Source: Phoronis australis
Lineage: Eukaryota; Phoronida; Phoronidae
Assembly: GCA_002633005.1 (NCBI GenBank)
Contig: NMRA01000080.1
Coordinates: forward strand, 181,967 to 214,132
Length of the DNA: 32,166 bases
Direction: 5' to 3'
Shown one piece after another: positions 9,673 through 20,000 of this stretch. Within the stretch, counting starts at the first letter, position 1; each line of letters begins with the position of its first letter. Below the pieces are notes generated by a model that was not told where the DNA came from, ran no database searches, and saw nothing but the letters and a program-made list of their open reading frames with translations. Both the position numbers and the translations under genes were made by a program.

Positions 9673-12600
9673 GTGGATTTTTCATCGTGGGTGTTGCTGG
9701 AGTTTCTTTGCTTGCTGGTTTCAGTACAACTTTAGCCATGGCGAAGAAAAAGGACCCGTCAACGTTTGCAAAGGTTGCCTTGTTGGGATAAAAAAATCAT
9801 TTTGTTTCTCAGTGTTTTTTTTTTGTTCGCTTAAAACAGCAGTGGAAGGATTGAGATAGCACTGAAAGTTTCAAGAGTGGCTGAGGAGTTGGTCGGATGG
9901 TTGGTTGTTTTGACATTGATTGACCACAAAATTGTTAAGAACGTCAGCTCTTCACAATTTACAAAACGGATGCTAACAGAAAGACTGTGAGACAAACTTA
10001 ATATAAGGATGATCAACATGAAACGAGGCTTTTCATTTAGTAAAATAGTCCCTTATTGATTAGTTCTGAAGTTTTTATGTTACAACTTGCACAGCAATAA
10101 TTGATAACAGAACCATGAGGACTTAAAATGACAATACACTTCCATGTTTTGTTAAGAACTAGCTTTTGTCTTAAGCCACCTACTTATACTGTACAGTTAT
10201 ATAATTGGTCTTTTCTTGTTCCTTACTTGGACTCTGAATGATTTGCTAGAGGATCTGTCTGACGGCTCAGTATTTATTCAGACCAGGTCCATTAAGTTGC
10301 TTGTCACTTTGGGTTAGTTTCAGTCACTGAAGGCACTTTCCCATTTAAGGGGAACTTCTATTTACTGAAGATTTGGTGAAATTTTGTTTACCCCTTCCAA
10401 TTAGACAGCGATATCAAAGTTATTGCTAAGATAACAGGTGACATAGTGCATTCGTACTCTCAAACAAATGTTGAGTAGTTGGTTTGTGGCTAACTGAAAA
10501 TTGTTCTCCTGCCATTTATGAGTGTTTACGAAAATGATCAGTCATTCTTCATCAGAAATGCTTTCTTTTATTTATGTACGTGCGTCTATTGAGAGCACGT
10601 CGGCTATGCTACAATAACAAAAAACACTTTTTGCTAGTCTCCCGTGATCATATATTGTTGCCGTGACCTCTACCGATAACTTCGACGAATCTTCGCTTTG
10701 ACTGTTCCTACTACACCAAAATTTCGGGGAGTACCGAAGCTTCGCTTTTAAATCGTAATATTTTCAAAAGAGTTTCGCATGCAGATTAACTACCAAGTTT
10801 CGCCTCTAATGGGAAAGTGACTTTAGGCAACATGACCATCAGGAGAATTCCAGCTGGCTTATTGAAACCAATTTCTGTTTTTCTGTTCAAAGAAAAGATT
10901 GGAATGGGAGGACTTTCATGGGGAAGAGTGAATGTGCAGGAGAAGAAAGTTGATGTTTTTAGCACTAGAGCGCGGTTTACAGCATAATTCAAAAACACAT
11001 AATTTTGCAGAAAAATTTCCTGTAGTTTGAAAATGAAATGTTATATTTCACTGTTTTCATCCTTGTGTAAGAATGTGTAACAAAGTCTTAGTAGTTTTCA
11101 GAAAGTCACAATCACACACAGCCTACCCAAGAACTACTTGCACTAGTGCAACTTAACCCACTTTTAAGTGGAGCATCCACACACATACATCCGATAACTG
11201 GAGTAAGACAAAAGGTGTCGCTCTGTGCGTGACAATGAAGACCTAATGCCAATACCTACTCCACTTTTGTGGCCACGCAGCGATAACCAGTGGCGGAAGT
11301 TACCATAGATCTAGAAACCCCACTTTGATGATGTGGAGTAAGTCGTCACAAGTGGGGTAAGTTGCACTGGTTTAAATAGCGTCCAGACAACACTCAAACC
11401 TAGCGACAATTCATTCCAGGAGTAAGTTGTTTTAGGGCAAGTCTGTGTGTGAACAGCACTAATTAATTCAAGCTGAAATAAAAAATTGAAGTGGAATAAA
11501 TCAAGTTAGTGACCATTAATCTTCTAGTTGAAGTGATTGTTGTAGTGCCGAAACGTGAACCTAGGTGGTGCTGCTTTTGGATTGTGTCGTGGTCCCTGTG
11601 TCAGGCAGAGTGAATTTCAACAGGAGTTTGCATTATGTTTACAGGGTTTGACAGGATCTCGTGAGTTGCCGGAGTCTGGAGGCCAGTTGGCAATTAGAGC
11701 CTTAGGAAGGGGGACATTATATGCTATATCAGGTGTTGGTTTGTTCTGTTTAGCCGTGTGGAAACTCATGGGCGTCAAGAATGTAAGTTGTACAGTGTGG
11801 CTATGTTTTCCTCTGTGTGCTGGTTTATTCAGTAAGTTAATCGCCAATTTTGGATAAATACAGTTGCCAAAATTGCGCTGTTTTTCAATTTTTGAGGTCT
11901 ATCGTTTTTGTGAATACCCACAGTTTTTAAAAAATATCTGGTGATAGNTGTGGTCTATTTCATGAAAATTGGCGTAAGACGTAAGACAGAAACTTGGTCT
12001 TGCTCTCCACAATTTATTTTCTCCTGAGCAAATGTGCAGTCTCTGAGAACACACACATGATTGATAGTTAATGACATAATTTTCATGAATTATTTAATGA
12101 CTGGAATAAGCTCATTTTGATTACTTGGCTAAACCTCCATTCAACTAGTTTGCAATGGTAGCGTAAGACCCTGGTTAGCTTGGGAGACATTTATTCTTTT
12201 GGTAGGTATTTATTATCTGTGGAACCCCGCATAGGAAGTGATGTAAATGGCCCGGCAAAAGGCCTGCATCTTGATTCTGCATTCACTTCTCAGCAAACAC
12301 AAATGACCGACACAGACTGTGTTCAATAGTGAGTTGGACATTGTGTCGACTCAATGGTTGTGAATGTACGAGCAAGGTGTAGGCCTTTTATTTTGTCGTT
12401 CATGTCACATTTTATTCCTATGTGGATAGTAAATGCACGCCTGGGGACAGTAATTGACACGGAAAATGCATCTCCAAGTTAACCAGGAATATTTTTTACT
12501 AATGGTAGCAACAAATATAGTTGCATACCCGTTAACGGTAATATGTACTGCGCTACAATGAGCCCTTCCTAGACTTTCTCAGATGCTTGCTTAAACTGAA

Positions 12601-13275
12601 AAGTTTACTATGTAACAGAAATCAACTCTGCTCAATTTACTTGAGATTTGTGGAATGGAACATTGTAAACTAGCCATCATTATAAACAAACACATAACGC
12701 AGATTTGAAAGCACTGAGTCTAATTCCAAACATCTGCTAATTGATCAGTGAAACTTCACATTCAGCAGAAAATGTTACTGACTCGTAAAATTCTATTGAT
12801 TATGCGACTTGTAGGCTTTGTGAGGTCACTCTTGTCTTGCTGGTATTTTGCAAGTAGCGTTAGTGAATTCACTTACTCTTATAACTAAGTGCATCTTGTG
12901 TAATTGTTGCCCATTCAACCTTACTGACCAGAATGTGCACTTTTAAATACCTGCGTGTGATTTCAAAGAATTATTAATATTTTTTTGGAATTCATTTCCA
13001 GTCAAGAAATCAATCTTAGTTGTGATATTTTCTCACTGTCCAACATCAAACAATTTGCTCATTTTACGGTGTGTTTACTGAAAAACGTGCCAATCTAGCT
13101 GACTTATATTACACAGATGGAAGAATTTCGACTCAAAATTCAGAAGAATATTCCACAGGCCCCAAAGAAAGAGCCCGAAGGGAGAAGTGATTTTTCTACA
13201 GTCAGGGAGGTAGTCAATTATTTAATAGAAGAAGACGCCAGACAGAAACAAATAAAGACCGACCAAAGGACTTGA
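9673..13275 (+). CDS. TMEM242: TMEM242 family protein (exons 2-4; exon 1 not assigned)
   Basis: TMEM242 is a small protein of the mitochondrial inner membrane that in human cells helps assemble the ATP synthase c-ring and complex I. Three exons are visible: 9673-9773, 11645-11782 and 13117-13275, each with AG acceptor and GT donor and compatible phases (exon 2 begins with two bases of a split codon; the others are phase 0). Together they give 131 codons plus TGA at 13273-13275, against ~141 residues in human. Exon 2 encodes the first membrane segment (GFFIVGVAGVSLLAGFSTTL) then AKKK. Exon 3 has the family signature LPESGGQLAIRALGRGTLYA and the second membrane segment. Exon 4 is a polar tail starting EEFRLKIQKNIP. 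Only the N-terminal ~20-30 residues are missing. Confidence 0.88.
11110..11455. repeat. Foldback/MITE-like element in the TMEM242 intron between exons 2 and 3
   Basis: The outer ends are inverted: TCACACACAGCCTACCCAAG near 11113 pairs with GGGCAAGTCTGTGTGTGA at the right end. A nested pair lies inside: GTGCAACTTAACCCACTTTT (about 11156-11175) against AAGTGGGGTAAGTTGCACTG (about 11351-11370). No ORF is present, so it would be a non-autonomous element. It sits between exons ending at 9773 and starting at 11645. Exact termini and target duplication were not settled. Confidence 0.65.
11783..13116. other. TMEM242 intron between exons 3 and 4
   Basis: The intron opens with GTAAGT (11783-11788) and closes with TTACACAG (13109-13116). 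Its interior is AT-rich with no coding similarity that I can see. Base 11948 is an ambiguous N. The continuation of the reading frame past 11782 is unspliced read-through, not gene. Confidence 0.75.
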
Positions 13276-13340
13276 TAGCGTTGTCGAGTGTTGACTCATA
13301 AAATAGAGCTGTCCGTGCCACATAACTCACATTTGAAATC

Positions 13341-13735
13341 TGGGCCCGGAATCTAATCTTTGTGCTCAAAACAAACTCGAAATCATTTTTGGCAATTTCT
13401 CTGCAGACTTTTGTTCAAACTCAAGATAAGTGGTTATTAGAGTGTGCTTGAATACATTTTAGTTTGCGCATATGAGTTTCTAGTCCAAGTTTGCACTTGA
13501 TGACCCTTACAGTTTTTGCTACAAACTTGAGTAAAAACTTGAAATTTCGAGTTCAAACTCAAACTTTTAGCCTTAATGTTGGGTTTATCAAGTGCAAACA
13601 AGGACTAATAAATTATCTGCGTAAGTTATTATGTACTCAAGCATAGAACAATAAACACTTATCTTGAGTAGAAAATGCCAAACATAATTTTGAGTTCCAT
13701 TTCCAGTAAAAAGATTAGAACCCGGGCCCTGTACT
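13341..13735. repeat. Imperfect hairpin (foldback) just after the TMEM242 stop
   Basis: The left arm (about 13341-13502) and right arm (about 13590-13735) are inverted copies. The outer ends read CTGGGCCCGGAATCTAATCT and, on the opposite strand, CAGGGCCCGGGTTCTAATCT. Inside, CTCAAGATAAGTG recurs in both arms. The loop is rich in CTTGAG/CTCAAG words and folds further. Two AATAAA hexamers (13607-13612, 13650-13655) fall in the loop side and right arm. If the TMEM242 3' UTR extends here it would contain one or both arms. GGGCCC-ended foldbacks are common MITE types in invertebrates. Confidence 0.7.
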
Positions 13736-16700
13736 TTGCATGCATTTAGTGCTCCTGAGATTTCATTTACTGCCAACATTTGTCTGTTTCTTAAAGCTGC
13801 ATTTCATCCTGTTTAATTGTTATTTTGAGCATATTTTGAGTTCTCAAGTGACGAGCCAAAACCAACTGCTGATTTGCGATTTACTCATGAAAAATGGCCA
13901 TGGCTGGATCACATGACTGACCAGTCTTGTAGTGGATTTCCCTGCGCACCATTTTGGAATTTTACGGTTGGCAACCTCAATAAAATCAATGTTTTTCATC
14001 CGACCCATTTCTTGTCCTGTGGACATGTTAATACTTTTCTTGGTAACAGAAAACTTGTCCCGTCACGGTGAGGAAAATTTTGATTTTGTTTTTAACTAGC
14101 TAAATGACCAGGGTAAAATGCATTATTTATAATGTTGGGAACCTTATGCTGTACATTGGTCTGTAGGTATGTTTAAATCAAATTTGTAAGAACTGGGCTG
14201 GGTTGCATAAAACTTCAAATTTATCCACTGGATAAGTTTGATTGTTGCATGACGTCAGTCAGGTGCATTGTTGAACAATAACCACGTGATAATGTGACGT
14301 CAGTGTTGCTATACGGCCTATAACTTCTATGCAACTGTTCCTGGTCTGTTCAATGTGAAATGCTCAGTAGCAAGCAGTGAAGTACACCCTTCACATGACT
14401 GTAAATTCAGCCAACACTGTCAGCATAGAGGAGTAGCTTTCCGGTGCTTGTCTGCAGATCTACTAAAAATCTAATTTATTATTTTGTACTTACCATATTT
14501 GAAATATGAATGTTTGTTTGCACTTGTGTATACGATTGTTCTTAGAAATTAAATTTTCACAGACTGCAAAAGAAAACATTCTACATTCAATTCTTTAGTG
14601 TTGTGCGAGCACAAAAAAAGTTCGCTTGACCCAATTTCTGCTACATTGTATCTCCACACAGAACACTGTCCACCATCTGGCAACAAGGTGCGTTTCATCA
14701 TAATCGTCTTATATCAGAAAATGGCATTCATTATCCAAGTAGGTCATACAGGAACTTTCAGAATGGCAAAATAAAATGTCAGATAAATAGTAAAATGAGG
14801 ACAGTACTAAGTAGCGATGTAGGTAGATGCATCCTGTTTGTTTAACTCATCAAATGATGACCTGTAAGCTTCTCAAGTCACTTTTTCTACTTTATACAAT
14901 TCGGGAGATTTCATGTTCATTTGTTTTCAAATGCTTTCTGAGATGGTTGTTGGTATATAAACATCCGGTAACATCACTAAAAACTTGGGCTGTGTTTCGT
15001 AAACACAAGAATTTAGCAAGTAGTCAGTGTGACCATGTGCTTTACATCTAATGCAGAGATGTCTTACAAAGTCTCGAGTTATCTTGTGGTTTCGTGGTTT
15101 GTTTGGGTCTACCCAACACTGGCCTGGCATTTAGACACTTTAGTGAGAATCTTTCATGCAAAAGAATTGCTAACAACCGGACTGTAGACATTTTGTGGAT
15201 TTTGCCGCTCAATTTCTATTTCTACATTTTACTTGACGTATGATCATGGTTGTTTAGTCAAACTTGCACCAAAAGCACATCGCTGATAACAAGAATTGTA
15301 CGATGACACTTGGCTTACCTCAAAATCCAACTGCTGCCTGATGGTTTGGTAATTGGCCCAATGATGTTGTACACCCAGAATTATTGAGGAACATATAATG
15401 GCAACATTCAACAAATGTTTTAGGTTGTAAAAGTCACATTCCTTGTCAAATTTTCAAAATTCAAAAACCTTATCATGTGTGGTATTCACTAATTCAAATA
15501 TGCTATTTACCACATTTCAAAATGAAAAATACCACTGTCGTCCCTAATGTGTTTATGATGGCCTCATTATCTAGAGAACGATAACATCAGCAGTCTGAGG
15601 CAATTCAATCAACCACAACAGCATGGTGTCTTTGATCTGAACTGGTAAATTCTGTGGTGCTCGAGCTGGTCGAGTTGCTCAATCTCGACCGATTAAGGTG
15701 TCAAGATGTTCCTTTCATGTGTTTACCTGTGCTTTCAGTTATGGCGAGTTCAAGTAAGAAATATCGATTTACGTCATTGTTTACACGTCAAGTTTTCTGT
15801 GATATCACCCAATCAATACATTTGAAAAACGACACCAACACCGCAAACTGAATAAGTTTTGCCGTAACTGAAATCCCCGAATTTACTATAGGCATGTAGT
15901 GTATTGTCTTTGGACATTTTCACCCGAGTAAAAAGCGTATCTGTGGTCTACAACACGGGCACTTTGCTTTGTTTGAAGAAGAGTTCAGTACTTGAACTGA
16001 TTTGAGTGAGCGATTAAGACGACTAAATGAGTTTGGGTGACAAATGACAAAACGGGACCACGCTCGTTTACATGTAAATTTAATCATAGTTAAATTACAA
16101 GAGTTTGCAACATCTTGTTATAACGTGTAACAAATCAAATGGTTACATAAAGTGGAAATGAAACAATTACGAATGATGGGACTGGATAGCTACAGAATTT
16201 TGATGAAGCCTGTAAAATACCAAAAAATGAAGATATGTAAAGTAACAATTTGGCAATCTTAGCAAAAAATTCCTATTATTTCACGAGTTGAACATATCAT
16301 TTGGAAACAAATCCGAATAGTCAGTCAATAAGAAATTTGACCCACTTCATCAATAACTTCCTGAACATTTCAAGGTATAAAATTGAAAGTGATTGCCTAA
16401 TAAGGAAAACTGAGACTTTTTCACAATACTGGAACCAGATCAACATTCCTACTCGGCTTGTGAGAAACTATGCAGTATTATCAGTAATCACATTTTCTTT
16501 TTACTATGCTAACAAGCAGCAGCAACAACAAGAAATGTAGCATTTAAACTAATGAGAAATGACCGTTTCTAAGTATGTCACTTGTCTACAAACTTAACAA
16601 TCTAAATTTTGGGTAACGGGTCTGAATGCAAAACGTACAATTAAGAATACAGAAAACTAACATGCAACAAATTATTGTCAAGTACAAGCATACAAAATAA

Positions 16701-17029
16701 CGTCAAGCATCTAAAATCACTACCGTCTGGAATGCGAACTAAACGGTAAATACCGGTAGGTGTAATGTAGTACTGTGATCTTTTGCTTTTTGTGGATTTT
16801 TTCTCACAATGGCTAAGCAACTGAGCAGCATGAATCGAAGTAAGACGAATTCTGATGTTTGGAATGAGTAACATAAGATTACCAACGCATAAACAAACGG
16901 GCCTACTACCTTAGGTACAGCCTGTACTAATGCCTACATGAGACCAACTATTAACACTGGTTTGTATGACAAATGTGTACATCGAACATAACCAACAAAA
17001 CTTCCCATCAACACTGTTATTAACCCTGC
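13736..17029. other. Interval between the convergent TMEM242 and CDC37 genes
   Basis: Both genes point into this interval. No coding similarity is visible. It contains the short foldback at 14191-14347 described separately, and AATAAA near 13979 that could serve TMEM242 if its 3' UTR is long. The part proximal to 17030 should include the CDC37 3' UTR on the minus strand, but I found no clear AATAAA close to its stop. Confidence 0.5.
14191..14347. repeat. Short MITE-like foldback with two TGACGTCA palindromes
   Basis: The left end GGGTTGCATAAAACTTCAAA is roughly the inverse of the right end (opposite strand AGTTGCATAGAAGTTATA). ATTGTTGAACAAT forms the centre. GTTGCATAAA-type ends are seen in many animal MITEs. 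Identical CRE-type palindromes lie at 14250-14257 and 14295-14302, with CACGTG at 14283-14288 between them. No ORF. Confidence 0.55.
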
Positions 17030-20000
17030 TCAAGTAGATTCCGTCCCTCCTTCCTGGGATTTTTCCAGTTCCTCGTACTCGTCCTCGCCTTCAACGTCAT
17101 TAGCGTTTGGCACCCACAGGCCAGAGTCGATGCACCGCTTCATGTGGTAACGTGCGTCCTCTTCGGGCAATTTTTCAATAGTCTTTTTTAGCAACTCGAT
17201 GTCGCGCGATTCAAAGCACTTTTGAAGTTCCTGAAAGACAAGAAAACTATGAATACTTCAATCCAAAAATAGCAAACCAGATTCTGTAATCCATGAACTT
17301 GAGAGAAGGTTAAAAGTGATTCAGGCAAGAATGCCATGATATTATCCTCATGCATAACAATAATTAGTGCCATCACCACATCACATGACAAACTTTTTTA
17401 ATCAAGTCTGAAGAAATACAATACTGCCAGTTTATGTGGCCGATTAGAAACAGTCCCAAGTAGGGACTCCACTAAGTTCCCTAAACCTTCAGAGCATATG
17501 CGTCTTTGTTAATTAATGTTATGTTTTTGACCTATTATACCTTTATTATGAACTACTCTTTGACTAATGACATTTTTAATAAAATATCTTCAAAAAGACC
17601 TCGTTTCAGTGTCCAAGAATAGGGACTCCATCCTTAAATTAGGTGTGCTGCATGAAAAGATCCCCGTTTATTTTCAATAACGTAGAGTTTACTCTCAGTC
17701 TGTATCGAAGCCAAAAATTGACGAAATTCAAAATAAAACGGCATAAGAAAGGACAATCAGTGTTTTCACAAGTTCACAATTGCCGTGAAAAGTTAAGGAT
17801 CATACTAGTCGAGTCCCTATTTGGCAGTGTTTTATGCAAGCAGGGACTGATGGCTAGGACATTACACTGGAACTTAGTCTGAAACAAGTCGAGAATAATT
17901 CCAGCGAGGTAACGTTACAAATCAAACATTGGACCAGTTTCATCAACAATAAAAACATCAACACCATGTGACTAACATGTGATGAATAAATCTTCACACA
18001 TTCACAACATAAACTACTGTCCACCCATTCCCAAGGCACAAAAACGTATCAAACCATTGAAAATTCAATAGGACCATACTCGCCTCGGGTAAAGATTCAA
18101 AGACCTCGGCAGGATCGAGTCCGCCAGGACCGATACGTTTCTGACGCTCCTCTTCCTCAATCTTCTGCATGTACGCCTCTATTCTGGCTTTTGCCCGGCC
18201 TCGCACTCTGTCCTTGAATGATTCCAGTTCATCATTGAAAGCGTCCATGTACTGTTTTTCACCCATCTTTATCCTGGTGAGAAAAACGCTCACGACAAAA
18301 ATAGTACTGGGGTTATATCAGATGATATCACAGTCTTCCATGGGCTAGTCACCCTGGGATTATCAAAGTTACCAGTAAAATTCACAAAAATTTGACACAA
18401 CTAGCTCCAACTGAGTGGTAAATGAACAAACATCGTTAAGCCTTGTTACAATTTAAGTAAGAGTCCTATTCAAGGCATTTCTTGGCCGTTTACAAGCAGC
18501 AAGTTTTTAGTGCGGGCTCACATGTTCTAAGACTTTGGTAAGACAGCACCTGTATGTAGATGCTGTAATAACCAGATGAAATTCTATACAACCAAGCGGT
18601 GCCCTTAATGCACCTACACTGAACAAAACAGAAAATCGATTCAGTGTAAGGCCTGTTTTTATGAAAGTGTGACGTGAGGCTTTATAAAAAACTGTAGCTC
18701 AGTCTTAGGTTGGTTCCCAATGACACCTAGTGAAAGCCTTGGAGTCTTTACCCTCACATATACGCACAAGTGGTGAATATTCTTAGCTATAAAAATGAAA
18801 CATTAAGCTACTAACAATGACAATCTTACTTGAATGAAGAAATCAAAAAGTCATGATGTTATAATGAGCACCTTCTTCAAAACAGAAGTATTAGAAATAA
18901 ATGCTCACGAGCAGTTAATGAAAATGAGTGGTCACCAACAGGACACAAGTTCACATGACAGTAAAACAAACCTCCATGCTTCTGGCATTACCTTTTGAAA
19001 AACTGCCCAATACAACTACGGGGGTTAATGTCAAGCTGCTTGGCTAACTCCAGTATGAACTGCATCATAATGGTCTGATGCGAGACGTGCGCCATTAAGT
19101 CGCGTTTCTGAAACCACAATACAATGGTACATAATAACCTACTCTCGGATCAAAATTCAAATAGTCATAACTACTATTCTCCATGGGCACTGTGAGCTTA
19201 CGATAACCAAGTGAGAAATCTTTGGTTAGTCAGGTAATTTAGCCCACAGGCACTCCCATGCATATGAACGGCTTTTGCGATGCAGTGCTTTGAAATGCGC
19301 CTGCAATTGCACTGCAAACAGTATGCTTCTAGGGGTGTTTATTGGTATCATAAAGTGGCCATAAGATAGCATAACAAGCCGTACTTTGCAAAAAATGGGA
19401 AGGCGCCATCGTTGTCAGAATAAAAACAAATTGCCAAAATATGACACACTACCGTAGCATTAGAATTTTCAAAATTTCATCTGTCCGCAAGTTGTCAACG
19501 TCATATAAATAAACTCGCAAATTTAATAAAGATACTGCAGCCATGGATGCGAAAAAAATTCCACTAGAAGGCACCACAGTGATCAAAGGTCATCCGAAAA
19601 TCATCATTAAGCAATGATGAGTAGAATATTTATTGCAATAACTCAGCATTGTTGACAAAACCGTAGCGATAATTTCTTTAGTCAGGGGTAGACAAAGAAT
19701 TAGAATTCCAGTAAACACTCTGGTGCAAAACACTGCAGATTTTGATTTAGTTTAGCCAGAATAGAAACAGATTATTGTCATAATGTAGTCTAATTTACCT
19801 ACCTCCTCCACTTCTAAGTCAATACACCAGATTACAAGAAAGTTGGCCGTCTCCTCACACACCAGCTCAGGATGTTCCTGCAGAAAGTGCTGGCTATCAT
19901 CGTACTTCCGGAACATTCCGTACTTCTTCATCAATGGTTTGTACTTCTCCTCATGCTCCTGCTGACGTTTTGCCTTCTCTTCGTCCGTTAGCACTTCCTT

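Noticed and set aside
11555-11857. Single 100-codon ORF starting at 11555 as a stand-alone gene
   Set aside because: The conserved part begins exactly after an AG at 11644 and ends before GTAAGT at 11783; the rest is intron read-through.
11948-11948. Ambiguous base N
   Set aside because: It is a single unresolved base within an intron and does not affect any coding call.
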